Assembly: GCA_016781925.1 (NCBI GenBank)
Contig: JADDPH010000128.1
Coordinates: forward strand, 1 to 32,310
Direction of reading: 5' to 3'
DNA from: Sphaerobacteraceae bacterium
Lineage (GTDB): Bacteria; Chloroflexota; Chloroflexia; Thermomicrobiales; UBA6265
DNA length: 32,310 nucleotides
Position 1 is the first letter of the stretch, and every line of letters starts with the position of its first letter. Below the pieces are notes generated by a model. It saw only the letters and a program-made list of their open reading frames with translations. It searched no databases and had not been told where the DNA came from. This document shows, piece after piece, positions 6,925 through 15,918 of the stretch. The position numbers were made by a program, and so were the translations under genes.

Positions 6925-7566
6925 TCAAGACTGACCTGCGGTTGAGGCGCGAGAGCTTGGCGCGCGCTCTCCGAAACGACGCTCAGTACCGTCGAGGAGG
7001 CGACGAATATTGCCGCGGTGTTTGAGGACGATGATACCGACGATAACCGTCACCCCTCCTGCCACCCACCAGCCTGACCAGCCGAGCACGGCCGCGACGA
7101 TGACCAAGAGGAGTCCAAGGCCACTCCCGACGAGGGACCCCAACGAGACGTACCTGGTCCTGAGGACGACGAGGATGATCGCCGGGGTGACGATGAGCAC
7201 CCAGGGCAGCAGCCCCGCGGCCGCGCCGGCCCCCGTCGCCATGCCCTTCCCGCCTCGCAGCCCGATGTATGGCGACCAGCAATGCCCTGCGACCGCCGCG
7301 ATGCCGGCGCCTGCCACTGTCCAACCGGGCAAACCGATCCAGCGCCCAATAACGACGGGCAGCAAGCCCTTGACGAAGTCGAGGAGGAACACGGCGACGG
7401 AGATCTTCCAGCCCAACACGCGAAGCGCGTTGGTGGTCCCGGTTGCCCCACTACCGTAGCCCCGCAGGTCAACCCCGGTGAAGATGCGGCCGAGGACAAC
7501 CCCCCAGGGGATAGCGCCGAGGGCATAGGCGCCGGCCATCAGCGCCAAGCCACCGAGCGCGACCAT
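6925..7566 (-). CDS. plsY: Acyl-phosphate:glycerol-3-phosphate acyltransferase PlsY
   Basis: PlsY is an integral membrane enzyme that moves the acyl group from acyl-phosphate to glycerol-3-phosphate, the first step of bacterial phospholipid synthesis in the PlsX/PlsY route. The 213-residue product has the family's three motifs: GSGATGTTNALR (36-47, in place of the more common SGNxGATN), GHCWSPYIGLRGGKGMATG in the middle, and KHRGNIRRLLDGTERRFG near the C-terminus. Five to seven membrane helices are visible. The final 15 residues are a polar extension. It starts 3 bases after the der stop, so der-plsY is an operon. The altered first motif still keeps the key Gly and Asn residues. Confidence 0.95.
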   Translation of the reverse strand: MVALGGLALMAGAYALGAIPWGVVLGRIFTGVDLRGYGSGATGTTNALRVLGWKISVAVFLLDFVKGLLPVVIGRWIGLPGWTVAGAGIAAVAGHCWSPYIGLRGGKGMATGAGAAAGLLPWVLIVTPAIILVVLRTRYVSLGSLVGSGLGLLLVIVAAVLGWSGWWVAGGVTVIVGIIVLKHRGNIRRLLDGTERRFGERAPSSRASTAGQS

Positions 7567-7569
7567 CTC

Positions 7570-8907
7570 TCACCGCCCCTCGTCGCGGCCCCGGAAGCTG
7601 ACCCGGAGCGGAGTGCCGGTGAAGCCGTACTCGGCTCGCAACTCGTTCTCAAGGTATCGCCGGTAGGAGAAGTGGATTTGCTGCGGCTCGTTGCAGAAGA
7701 AGACGAACGTCGGTGGGGCCACATCAACCTGGGTGGCGTAGAAGAACTTGACCCACTTGCCCGGCTTGCTCGCCGGCGGGTGCTTGGCGACGGCTTCCCG
7801 TAACAGCTTGTTCAGTCCGGCCGTGGGCACGCGCTTTTCTCGCTCGTGCACCACGAGCAGCGCCGTCTCTAAGACCTGCTGAACCCGCTGCCCGAACTTG
7901 GCGGAGATAAAGACCACCGGCGCGTAGGGCATGAAGTCGAGCTGTTCCCGCACCCGCGTCCGGTAGTCCTCCATGGTCTGGGCGTCCTTCTCAATCAGGT
8001 CCCACTTGTTGACGACCAGGACCATGCCCTTTTTCTGCTCTTCGACGTAGCCGGCAATGTGGAGATCCTGGGCGGTGATATGCTCGTTTGCGTCGATCAC
8101 GAGCAGCACGACATCTGATCGGTCGATGGCCCGCATGGAGCGGATTACGCTGAAGCGCTCGATGCCCTGCTCAACCCGCCCCCGCCGTCGGATGCCCGCG
8201 GTGTCGACAAGTGTCACCGGTTGACCTGCCCACTCGATCTGGGTGTCCAAGCTATCACGAGTGGTACCCGGCACATCGCTGACGATCGCGCGCTCCTGGC
8301 CGAGGAGGGCGTTGAGCAGCCGGCTCTTGCCCACATTCGGCCGGCCGGCGATGGCGATCCGCGGGCCCTCGGTCTCTGGCTCCTCCTCCGCCTCGGGGAG
8401 CGCCTCCACGATGCGGTCGAGCAGATCGCCCGTGCCGGAGCCGTGATAGGCGGAGACCGCGATCGGCTCACCCAACCCCAGATTGTAAAACTCGACCGCT
8501 GCTTCCCGGCGCTCCTGGCTTTCCGCCTTATTGGCGGCAAGAATGGTCGGTTTATCGGCGCGCCGCAGCAGATCCCCCACCTCATAATCACCAGAGGTGG
8601 GACCTGACTTGCCATCGACGACGAAGACGATCACGTCTGCCTCGTCGATTGCGCTCGTCGCCTGGTCTCGGGTATGGCGAGCGATCTCCGACAGGGACGC
8701 GGAGGCGATCTCCTGCTCGTCCTGTAGCCCCGCGGTGTCCACCACGGTGAATTCGAGTCCTCCCCAGTCCGCCGTCCCGTAGACCCGATCACGGGTCGTC
8801 CCCGGGATGTCTTCGACGATTGCCCGGCGCTCGCCGACCAGCCGATTGAAGAGGGTGGACTTGCCGACGTTCGGTCGGCCGACAATCGCGACGATAGGCT
8901 TACTCAC
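7570..8907 (-). CDS. der: Ribosome-associated GTPase Der (EngA)
   Basis: Der has two consecutive GTPase domains and a KH-like C-terminal domain and is needed for 50S subunit assembly. Both P-loops are visible (GRPNVGKST near residue 11, GRPNVGKSR near 190), as are both G3 motifs ([15 protein letters not shown]) and G4 motifs (NKAE, NKWD). The C-terminal KH domain ends [14 protein letters not shown] start at GTG 8907 ([12 protein letters not shown]), as the family begins here; a GTG eight codons upstream (8931) is possible but has no ribosome binding site. Length is 445 residues, normal for the family. It is the first gene of the der-plsY operon. There is no sign that it shares a transcript with gcvPA, whose stop is 180 bases upstream. 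Confidence 0.97.
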   Translation of the reverse strand: MSKPIVAIVGRPNVGKSTLFNRLVGERRAIVEDIPGTTRDRVYGTADWGGLEFTVVDTAGLQDEQEIASASLSEIARHTRDQATSAIDEADVIVFVVDGKSGPTSGDYEVGDLLRRADKPTILAANKAESQERREAAVEFYNLGLGEPIAVSAYHGSGTGDLLDRIVEALPEAEEEPETEGPRIAIAGRPNVGKSRLLNALLGQERAIVSDVPGTTRDSLDTQIEWAGQPVTLVDTAGIRRRGRVEQGIERFSVIRSMRAIDRSDVVLLVIDANEHITAQDLHIAGYVEEQKKGMVLVVNKWDLIEKDAQTMEDYRTRVREQLDFMPYAPVVFISAKFGQRVQQVLETALLVVHEREKRVPTAGLNKLLREAVAKHPPASKPGKWVKFFYATQVDVAPPTFVFFCNEPQQIHFSYRRYLENELRAEYGFTGTPLRVSFRGRDEGR

Positions 8908-8972
8908 CAGATCCCCAACCGCTTCTTGCACGACATCTGGGCGTGCAGCTTGTCTGTTGTTTGCAGGCCGGG

Positions 8973-8978
8973 AGTATA
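8973..8978 (-). promoter_or_regulatory. -10 element of probable der promoter
   Basis: On the minus strand TATACT lies about 65 bases before the chosen der start, in the gap after gcvPA. No good -35 hexamer is found at 16-18 bases, so this rests on the -10 box and position alone. Confidence 0.4.
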
Positions 8979-9089
8979 GCAGTCTTGTTTCTGTGGGCCC
9001 GTGTCATTGTGGGTGTGGTCTCAGGGGATATGTTATGCCACGTCTGAGCCACACGACGTCCCTGCTCTGCCCAGCGAACTCCTACGTTG

Positions 9090-10436
9090 TTAGGTTGCCG
9101 ACCGGAGCGCCGAAATCAACCGGTCAATACTCGCGCGGTCGTTCAACTCCGTCGCACACAGCAGCAGGGCGTGGTCGAGGGAATCATCAAGGTGAGCGAG
9201 GTCGTAACCGCCCACAATGCCGGCGCTCATCAACGAGCGGTTGATCTCCGCTGCCGGCGTCGGCGTCCTCACCACAAACTCGTGGAAGAACTCTCCATCT
9301 ACCAGCACCTCGTACCCGTCGAGGGCGCTCAGTTGGTCTGCCAGATAATGGGCGTTCTGGTAGCAGCGCGTCGCAACCTCTCGAAAGCCCCCTGGCCCAA
9401 GGCTGGACATGTAGACAGTCGCCGCCGTTGCCATTAGGCCCTGGTTGGTGCAGATGTTGCTGGTCGCCTTCTCACGCCGGATGTGCTGCTCCCGGGTTTG
9501 CAGCGTAAGGACGAACCCGCGCTTACCTTCGCTGTCGGTCGTGATCCCGGCCAGGCGCCCGGGAAGCTGCCGCACGAACGCCTGCCGGGTCGCGAGCAGA
9601 CCGACGTATGGACCGCCGTAGCTCTGGGCAACCCCGAGGGCCTGCCCCTCCGCCGCCACCACGTCCGCGCCAAGCTCCCCCGGCGATTTGAGCAAACCAA
9701 GGGGCACCGGATAGGTGCTGACGATGAGCAATCCGCCCGCGGCGTGGACCGCATCGGCCATCGTCGCTAGGTCCTCAATCCCGCCGAAGAAGTTGGGGTA
9801 CTGCACGACGACCCCGGCCAGTCCCTCTCCCAGGTGCGGAGCTAGGTCCTCCGGCCGCGCCATGAACCCGCTCGTGGGAACGGGAAGCTCGACGAGCTCC
9901 ACCGGAAACCCCGAGAGGTACGTTCGCACGACCTCGCGGTAGGCGGGATGGACCGTACCCGAGATGACGAGCCGATTTTTCTTCTTGCTTGACGAGACGG
10001 CGACGAGTGCTCCTTCGGCCAGGGCGGTTGCCCCGTCGTAGATCGAGGCATTCGCGACCTCCATCCCGAGGAGCGCGGCGACCATGCTCTGAAACTCGTA
10101 AATCACCTGGAGGGTGCCCTGGGCCACCTCGGGCTGGTAGGGCGTGTAGGCGGTGTAGAACTCACCCCGCGAAAGGATCTGACCCACCGTCGCCGGCACA
10201 TAGTGATTGTAGGAGCCCGCGCCTAGGAAGGTGGTCCCCCCGTTCGCAGGCATGTTTCGGGCAGCCAGCTCACCCATTCGAGCTGCTGCCTCCATCTCCG
10301 TCAGTGCGCGAGGAAGTCGAAGCTCAGGAAACCGGACCGATTCGGGCACCGCCGCGAAGAGGTCCTCGACAGTCGAGACACCGATCGACTCAAGCATGTC
10401 TACACGGTCACCCGCGGTATGAGGATTAAACGTCAT
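9090..10436 (-). CDS. gcvPA: Glycine dehydrogenase (decarboxylating) subunit 1
   Basis: N-terminal-half subunit of the P-protein of the glycine cleavage system. With subunit GcvPB it decarboxylates glycine and passes the aminomethyl group to lipoyl-GcvH. Typical features are FLGAGSYNHYVPATV, the YTPYQPEVAQGTLQ segment, the MEVANASIYDGATALAEG segment, GKRGFVLTLQTREQHIRREKA and TSNICTNQGLMA. The PLP-binding lysine is carried by subunit 2, so this protein alone cannot form the holoenzyme. I start at ATG 10436 (MTFNPHTAGDRVDMLESIGV, 448 aa); a TTG at 10460 is an alternative. It is the last gene of the pur-gcv cluster, and gcvPB, which usually follows it directly, is absent: the next gene is der. 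Confidence 0.95.
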   Translation of the reverse strand: MTFNPHTAGDRVDMLESIGVSTVEDLFAAVPESVRFPELRLPRALTEMEAAARMGELAARNMPANGGTTFLGAGSYNHYVPATVGQILSRGEFYTAYTPYQPEVAQGTLQVIYEFQSMVAALLGMEVANASIYDGATALAEGALVAVSSSKKKNRLVISGTVHPAYREVVRTYLSGFPVELVELPVPTSGFMARPEDLAPHLGEGLAGVVVQYPNFFGGIEDLATMADAVHAAGGLLIVSTYPVPLGLLKSPGELGADVVAAEGQALGVAQSYGGPYVGLLATRQAFVRQLPGRLAGITTDSEGKRGFVLTLQTREQHIRREKATSNICTNQGLMATAATVYMSSLGPGGFREVATRCYQNAHYLADQLSALDGYEVLVDGEFFHEFVVRTPTPAAEINRSLMSAGIVGGYDLAHLDDSLDHALLLCATELNDRASIDRLISALRSAT

Positions 10437-10505
10437 CAGTCCCGTCTTTCCCTTCTCCAACTGTTTGGGTCACGTTGCCCGTGGCCCCGATGGCAGGTTT
10501 GCTCC

Positions 10506-10898
10506 CTAGTGGGGGCCTGCTTGCTCCGCGTAACTGTCGTAGGACGAAGCGTCCATCAGTGATTCGATCTGTGAAGGATCCGACAGTCGAATTCTCAGGA
10601 GCCACGCCTGCTCGTACGGCGAGGAGTTGACGAGCTCCGGCGCTTCCAGGACATCCTCATTCCGCTCGACGACCTCGCCGTCGAACGGAGCATAGATATC
10701 GGACGCAGCCTTCACCGACTCCACAATGCCAAACGGCTGGCTTTGCGAGACCTGATCCCCCTCCTCCGGTAGTTCCAGGTAGGTGATGTCGCCCAGCTCG
10801 CCTTGAGCGTGGTCGCTAATCCCCACCGTCGCCACATCGCCGTCGAGGCGGACCCACTCGTGCGTCCGGGTGAATTTCAAATCGCTCGGCGAGGCCAT
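10506..10898 (-). CDS. gcvH: Glycine cleavage system H protein (lipoyl carrier)
   Basis: GcvH carries the aminomethyl intermediate on a lipoyl arm between the P, T and L proteins. The 130-residue sequence begins with the typical LKFTRTHEWVRLDGDVATVGI. The lipoylation site is Lys63 in GIVESVKAASDIYAP, followed by APFDGEVVERNEDV and NSSPYEQAWLLRI. ATG 10898 has AGGAGG 11 bases upstream. It lies 55 bases after gcvT and 69 before gcvPA, so all three are likely on one transcript. The C-terminal stretch after the lipoyl fold is a few residues longer than in many homologues (ASSYDSYAEQAGPH). Confidence 0.97.
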   Translation of the reverse strand: MASPSDLKFTRTHEWVRLDGDVATVGISDHAQGELGDITYLELPEEGDQVSQSQPFGIVESVKAASDIYAPFDGEVVERNEDVLEAPELVNSSPYEQAWLLRIRLSDPSQIESLMDASSYDSYAEQAGPH

Positions 10899-10953
10899 GA
10901 CCTTGTCGCCCTCCTTCTCGTGCTAGTGGACCAGCTTCGACCTGAATTGGCGC

Positions 10954-12102
10954 TCACCGTTCACGTTTATAGAATGGTGTCTTGACCTGAATGGCCCGGA
11001 CGGGCCGGTCCCGGATCAGTATCTCTAACGGGCGACCCACCCCCGCCACCTCTCGATCGACCAGGGCCAAACCGATGTTCTCGCCGAGCGTCGGAGAAAC
11101 CGCCCCACTGGTGACGTGGCCAACCGGCTCACCGTCCACCATCACCGGGTAGTGGGCCCGGGGCGCCCCGCCTCGCTCCACGGTCTTGAAGCCGACGGTT
11201 CGCCGGGGTGGTCCCGACTCCTTCATCGCCGCGATCGCATCACGCCCGACAAAGTCACCCTTGTTGAGTTTTACCGCCCAGCCAAGTCCCGCTTCCAGTG
11301 GCCCGATGTCGTCCGCGAGCTCGTTCCCATACAGCGGCATCCGAGCCTCAAGGCGCAGCGTATCTCGCGCTCCGAGACCGATCGGTTGCAGTCCGTGCTC
11401 CGCTCCCGTTGCCATCAGCCCATCCCAGAGCGCTGGCGCGTCCTCGTTGGCGACGTAGAACTCGAACCCGTCCTCGCCGGTGTAGCCCGTGCGGGCGATC
11501 CGCGCCTTGACGCCCGCTACGAGTCCCTCGCGCCAACTGAACGGCTCGATAGAGGCCAGATCGGCGTCCGTAATCGACATCACGATTCGTTCCGCCAACG
11601 GCCCCTGGATCGCCACCATGCCGGTCCCAGCGCAGACATCCTGGATCTCAACATCGGCATCGGGTCGCTTGGCCCGCTGCTCCACGATCCAGCCAACGTC
11701 CTTCGCCGTATTTGACGCGTTGACCACCACCATGAATCCGGATCCATCCGGCTCGCGGTAGACGATGATGTCGTCGATGACGCCACCCCGCTCATTCGGG
11801 AGCAGGGAGTATTGCGCCTGCCCGGGCTGGAGTGCCGCAACATCATTCGTGGTAATTGCTTGGAGAAACGGCACGGCGTCCGGCCCAGCAACCTGGACCT
11901 GGCCCATGTGGCCGAGATCGAACAAACCGGCGGCTGACCGTACGGCGCGATGCTCTTGCAGGATCCCCGTGTACTGCACCGGCATGGACCACCCAGCGAA
12001 GGGCACCATCCTCGCTCCCAGGGCAACATGGCGATCATGAAGGGCGGTCTGCCGAGGTGGCGGCTCGGCCGCAGGCGCGGACTGAGAATCGCGGTCGGAC
12101 AC
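10954..12102 (-). CDS. gcvT: Aminomethyltransferase (glycine cleavage T protein)
   Basis: GcvT moves the methylene group from aminomethyl-lipoyl-GcvH to tetrahydrofolate, giving 5,10-methylene-THF and ammonia. Recognisable stretches are HVALGARMVPFAGWSMPVQY, GLFDLGHMGQ, ITTNDVAALQPGQAQYSLL, the IARTGYTGEDGFEFYV segment, GLGARDTLRLEA and the C-terminal GHVTSGAVSPTLGENIGLA. I choose GTG 12102 (382 aa) because GGAGG lies 9 bases before it; the frame remains open for another 150 codons, but that part lies in the purF gene. The first ~20 residues are a low-complexity extension (SDRDSQSAPAAEPPP) before the conserved fold. A good promoter is present just upstream, so gcvT-gcvH-gcvPA can be expressed apart from the pur genes. 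Confidence 0.96.
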   Translation of the reverse strand: MSDRDSQSAPAAEPPPRQTALHDRHVALGARMVPFAGWSMPVQYTGILQEHRAVRSAAGLFDLGHMGQVQVAGPDAVPFLQAITTNDVAALQPGQAQYSLLPNERGGVIDDIIVYREPDGSGFMVVVNASNTAKDVGWIVEQRAKRPDADVEIQDVCAGTGMVAIQGPLAERIVMSITDADLASIEPFSWREGLVAGVKARIARTGYTGEDGFEFYVANEDAPALWDGLMATGAEHGLQPIGLGARDTLRLEARMPLYGNELADDIGPLEAGLGWAVKLNKGDFVGRDAIAAMKESGPPRRTVGFKTVERGGAPRAHYPVMVDGEPVGHVTSGAVSPTLGENIGLALVDREVAGVGRPLEILIRDRPVRAIQVKTPFYKRER

Positions 12103-12137
12103 GGTCAACAACCTCCGTCGAGCGGCATCACATGTGG

Positions 12138-12167
12138 ATTCTAGGAGTCCCGAAAAGACACCGTCAA
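12138..12167 (-). promoter_or_regulatory. Promoter of gcvT-gcvH-gcvPA
   Basis: On the minus strand TTGACG (12167-12162) and TAGAAT (12143-12138) are separated by 18 bases, both close to consensus. Transcription would start near 12130, leaving a leader of about 28 bases before the gcvT GTG. A 12-base perfect palindrome, CTGCCCGGGCAG (12174-12185), lies just upstream of the -35 box and could be a regulator site. The leader is too short for a glycine riboswitch. Confidence 0.65.
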
Positions 12168-12197
12168 GCGCCACTGCCCGGGCAGGTCGTGCGTCAC

Positions 12198-13598
12198 CTA
12201 CACCCGCTCGAGCAGCAGCTTGTCCAGTCCGAGCTGCATCGGCACGGGGTAGTTGCCGGTGAGACAGCCGGTGCAGAAGCCAGCTCGCGGCAAATCGATG
12301 GCCCTCAAGAGACCATCGAGCGAGAGATAACCGATGCTGTCTGCACCGATAAACTCCCCCACTTCTGGCACGCTCATCCGGGCTGCGATCAAGTCTTCGC
12401 GTCTCGCCAGATCCACCCCGAGATAGCAAGGCCACATCATTGGCGGCGCGTGCACCCGCATGTGGACTTCCGCAGCCCCCGCGCTGCGGAGCAGCTGCAC
12501 GATCGGCCGGCTGGTCGTGCCTCGTACGATGGTGTCGTCCACCAAGACAACTCGCTTGCACATCACGACCTCGGGCAGCGCGTTGAACTTTAGAGAAACG
12601 CCCGTGTCCCGGAGCCGCTGATCCGGCTGGATGAAGGTGCGGCCGATGTACCGGTTCTTAATCAACGCCTCCTGATAGGGAATCCCAGACGCATTGGCGT
12701 AGCCAATGGCCGCTGGGGTCGCCGAGTCTGGTAACCCCACCACCACGTCAGCGTCGACCGGCGCCTCCTGAGCCAACTCGGCGCCCATCCGCTGACGCAC
12801 CAGGTGAAGTCGCTTGCCCTGGATTAGGCTGTCCGGGCGGGCAAAGTAGATCAACTCGAAGAGGCACATCGCGTCGCGGCGGTTACCGGTGAAAGCGTGC
12901 GACCGGCAGCAGTCGGCGTCAATCTCGACGATCTCGCCGGGCTCAACTTCTCGCTCAAAGGACGCGCCGATGGTCATCAAGGCGCAACTCTCGGAGGCCA
13001 CGACCCAATGCTCCCCGAGCCGGCCCAAGCAGAGCGGTCGCACGCCGAGTGGATCACGAACGGCAAGCAGCCGGTCCCTTGTCAGGATCGCCAGACTGAA
13101 TGCACCACTCATGCGAGCCATCGCCCGCCGCGTCTTCTCGATGATGTCGCCTCCCGGGGCCGTGGCGATGAGGCGAGTGAGGACTTCGCTGTCAGTCGAG
13201 GTGCGAAAAACTTCTCCGCGCTGCTCTAAGTCGTCCCGCAGCGACAGCGCATTGGTCAGGTTTCCATTATGGGCGACGCATATCGGCCCGATGTTGCTCT
13301 GGGCGAGGATGGGGCCGGCGTTGCAAGCTCGATTGGAACCCGCCGTCGAATAGCGCGCGTGACCGACTGCCAGGTCACCGGTCAGATCTCGGAGATCCTC
13401 TTCGGCGAACGCCTGAGCGACGAGACCGAGACCCGTGCGGAGGGAGACCCGCACGCCGTCGGATGCGGCGATCCCGGCGCTCTCCTGCCCTCGATGCTGC
13501 AGCGCGTAGAGGCCGAAGAAGGTGAGTCGGGCGACATCTTCCCCTGGGGCGAAAATCCCGAAGACGCCGCACTCCTCGCGCGGCTTGTCATCCCACAT
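12198..13598 (-). CDS. purF: Amidophosphoribosyltransferase
   Basis: PurF makes 5-phosphoribosylamine from PRPP and glutamine, the committed step of purine synthesis. I start at ATG 13598, with GAGGG five bases before it; Cys10 (EECGVFG) then becomes the N-terminal nucleophile after removal of a nine-residue propeptide, as in Bacillus-type enzymes. The glutaminase motif LYALQHRGQESAGIA and the PRPP-binding VVLVDDTIVRGTTSRPIV are clear. Cysteines of the Bacillus-type Fe-S cluster are all visible: in MCLFELIYFARPDS, in MMWPCYLGVD, and the pair in FCTGCLTGNYP. A TTG four codons upstream is an alternative start. It is followed after 95 bases by gcvT and preceded, with a 42-base gap, by purL. The 466-residue length is normal. 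Confidence 0.97.
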   Translation of the reverse strand: MWDDKPREECGVFGIFAPGEDVARLTFFGLYALQHRGQESAGIAASDGVRVSLRTGLGLVAQAFAEEDLRDLTGDLAVGHARYSTAGSNRACNAGPILAQSNIGPICVAHNGNLTNALSLRDDLEQRGEVFRTSTDSEVLTRLIATAPGGDIIEKTRRAMARMSGAFSLAILTRDRLLAVRDPLGVRPLCLGRLGEHWVVASESCALMTIGASFEREVEPGEIVEIDADCCRSHAFTGNRRDAMCLFELIYFARPDSLIQGKRLHLVRQRMGAELAQEAPVDADVVVGLPDSATPAAIGYANASGIPYQEALIKNRYIGRTFIQPDQRLRDTGVSLKFNALPEVVMCKRVVLVDDTIVRGTTSRPIVQLLRSAGAAEVHMRVHAPPMMWPCYLGVDLARREDLIAARMSVPEVGEFIGADSIGYLSLDGLLRAIDLPRAGFCTGCLTGNYPVPMQLGLDKLLLERV

Positions 13599-13640
13599 CA
13601 CGGCCCTCAACCAGCCCAGTGTCGATAATTATGACGACTC

Positions 13641-15890
13641 TCAGTCTACCACGGGTTGGTGTCCGTTCAGTGGATCCGGCGTGTCAAGCCCAGAGGCGTA
13701 CGCCGCCGCCAGCTCGGCAATCTCCACGTCGATCTCGCCGCTGGCGACAAATCGCGATCCACCGGCCCGTCCCAGACGGGTACTGGTAACACCCGCCCCC
13801 ACAGCCGACGCGATCAACGCCTCAACGTGCTCCTCCGGGCCTGCGACCACGATTCGCCCCGGCGCCTCCCCGAACCACGCCTCGTCAACTCGACCGCTTG
13901 CCCCGCCCGGCACCTCGGCCTCCATCGTCATGCCGACCCCCGAGGCGATGGCCATCTCGGCCAGTGCCACGGCCAAGCCGCCTAAGCCACAATCGTGGGC
14001 CGTGCGGATCTGCCCCGAGTCAATTGCCCTGCGAACCGTCCGCTGGACCGCCGCCTCCTGGTTCAGATCCAGGGGAGGAGGTGATCCAGCGACCAAACCG
14101 TGCCCGTGGGCAAGGTATTCCGAACCCCCAAGGGAGGGCGAAGCGCCGCCGATGAGGGCCACCACGTCCCCCTCACGCCAGGCAAGCGTTGCATGAATGC
14201 GGACATCATCCAGCACCCCGACCGCGCCTACCGTGGGCGTCGGCATGATGGGGCTCTCTCCAGTCTCGTTGTAGAGGCTCACGTTGCCGCTCACCACCGG
14301 CACATCGAGTGCTCGGCACGCCGAAGCCATGCCGGCCACCGCCTGGCTCAGTTGGAAATAACCCGCCGGCTTCTCCGGATTGCCAAAGTTGAGGCAATTG
14401 GTGATTGCCAATGGCCGTGCCCCGACGCAGACGAGGTTTCGCGTGGCCTCGGCGACCGCATGCGCCGCTCCGAGGTAGGGATCGAGGGAGCAGTATCGGG
14501 AGTTGCAGTCGATGGCCGCCGCGATGCCGCGTCCCGTCCCTCGCAGGCGAAGAACCGTGGCATCGCCGTCGCCAGGTGCCACCACCGTACCCGCCAGGAT
14601 CGTGTGATCGTACCGCTCGTAGATCGAGCGGCGACTCCCAATATTTGGCGACGAGAGGAGACTCAGAAGGCAACCGGCGACGGATTGGGGTCCGGCATTC
14701 GCCTCGCTCGGGAGGTCGGGGATGGTTGTCAGATCAAGATTGCGGCGGGCGATGGTGTCAATGGACTCAGCGCTCTCTCGGACGTAGGTTGGACAGCAAT
14801 CGGTGAAGAGATGAGCCGGAACTTCCGCCACGGTTGTTCCGTCGTCGCGAATACGCACCTGCCCGTCGTCGGTCACCGTACCGATCTCACTGGCGTGCAA
14901 CGACCAGCGCTCAACCACCGATCGGACCCGCGCCACCCCCTCTGGGCGAACCACGAGCAGCATCCGCTCCTGGCTCTCACTGAGCATCACCTCGTAAGCG
15001 CTCATGCCGGTCTCGCGGCGCGGCACCAGTGCGACATCGATTTCTGCCCCGACCCCGCCGCGGCTCGCGCACTCTACAACTGAGCTGGTCAACCCAGCCG
15101 CGCCGAGGTCCTGCATCGCGACCACGTCGTCGCCATGGAGCAACTCCAGACACGCCTCCAGCAGCAGCTTCTCCAGGAAGGGGTTGCCGACCTGAATGAC
15201 GCCCCGGTGGGAGGACGTCGGGTCATCGACAGAAGCGAAGGTTGCGCCGTGAAGCCCGTCACGCCCCGTGTCGGCCCCGACCAGCATGATCACGTTTCCC
15301 GGCCCGCTCGCCCTCGCTCGCATCAACGCGCCGTGCTCGGTCACCCCGATACACATCGCGTTGACAAGCGGGTTGCCATTGAACGACGGATCGAAGAAGA
15401 CTTCCCCGCCCACGGTCGGGATGCCTAGACAGTTACCGTAACCTCCGATCCCGCCCACCACGTTGTCGAGCAGGTACCGATTGCGAGGCACGTCGAGAGG
15501 GCCGAACCGCAAACTGTCGAGCAGCGCGATCGGGCGGGCCCCCATCGTGAAGATGTCCCGCACGATACCGCCCACCCCGGTCGCGGCCCCCTCGTAAGGT
15601 TCGACCGCGCTTGGGTGGTTGTGCGACTCAACCTTGAAGACGACGGCGAGCCCGTCACCGACATCGATCGCGCCGGCGTTCTCACCGGGCCCTTCCAAAA
15701 CCCACGGCGCCTCGGTCGGAAGCTGCGAGAGCAGCGGGCGGGAGTGCTTGTAGCCGCAGTGCTCGCTCCACATCGCGCCGAACATGCCGAGCTCAACCGG
15801 CGTCGGCTCCCGGCCGAGCACCTCGACCAGGAGCCGGTATTCGTCGTCGCTCAGCGCGACCTCCCGCCATTGCCCTGGTGCGATCGCCAC
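13641..15890 (-). CDS. purL: Phosphoribosylformylglycinamidine synthase subunit PurL
   Basis: Synthetase subunit of the three-part FGAM synthase, converting FGAR, ATP and ammonia (from PurQ) to FGAM. The 749-residue protein is the small PurL type that needs PurS and PurQ. Landmarks are MFGAMWSEHCGYKHSRP near residue 38, VVFKVESHNHPSAVEPYEGA with the ATP/Mg site, GGIVRDIFTMGARPIAL, and, in the second repeat, SRYCSLDPYLGAAHAV, NCLNFGNPEKP, PVVSGNVSLYNE and TAHDCGLGGLAVAL. The GTG start at 15890 is preceded by GGGGAGG. It follows purQ with a 28-base gap in the same operon, so subunit stoichiometry is likely set by the shared transcript. Confidence 0.98.
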   Translation of the reverse strand: MAIAPGQWREVALSDDEYRLLVEVLGREPTPVELGMFGAMWSEHCGYKHSRPLLSQLPTEAPWVLEGPGENAGAIDVGDGLAVVFKVESHNHPSAVEPYEGAATGVGGIVRDIFTMGARPIALLDSLRFGPLDVPRNRYLLDNVVGGIGGYGNCLGIPTVGGEVFFDPSFNGNPLVNAMCIGVTEHGALMRARASGPGNVIMLVGADTGRDGLHGATFASVDDPTSSHRGVIQVGNPFLEKLLLEACLELLHGDDVVAMQDLGAAGLTSSVVECASRGGVGAEIDVALVPRRETGMSAYEVMLSESQERMLLVVRPEGVARVRSVVERWSLHASEIGTVTDDGQVRIRDDGTTVAEVPAHLFTDCCPTYVRESAESIDTIARRNLDLTTIPDLPSEANAGPQSVAGCLLSLLSSPNIGSRRSIYERYDHTILAGTVVAPGDGDATVLRLRGTGRGIAAAIDCNSRYCSLDPYLGAAHAVAEATRNLVCVGARPLAITNCLNFGNPEKPAGYFQLSQAVAGMASACRALDVPVVSGNVSLYNETGESPIMPTPTVGAVGVLDDVRIHATLAWREGDVVALIGGASPSLGGSEYLAHGHGLVAGSPPPLDLNQEAAVQRTVRRAIDSGQIRTAHDCGLGGLAVALAEMAIASGVGMTMEAEVPGGASGRVDEAWFGEAPGRIVVAGPEEHVEALIASAVGAGVTSTRLGRAGGSRFVASGEIDVEIAELAAAYASGLDTPDPLNGHQPVVD

Positions 15891-15918
15891 CCGTGGGTCC
15901 TCCCCTATCGCCTCCGTC

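Noticed and set aside
12103-12197. Glycine riboswitch before gcvT
   Set aside because: The space between promoter and gcvT leaves a leader of only about 28 bases, far too short for a glycine aptamer.
12103-12561. 150-codon N-terminal extension of gcvT
   Set aside because: It runs into purF in another frame on the same strand and lies upstream of a good start (GGAGG + GTG 12102) and promoter.
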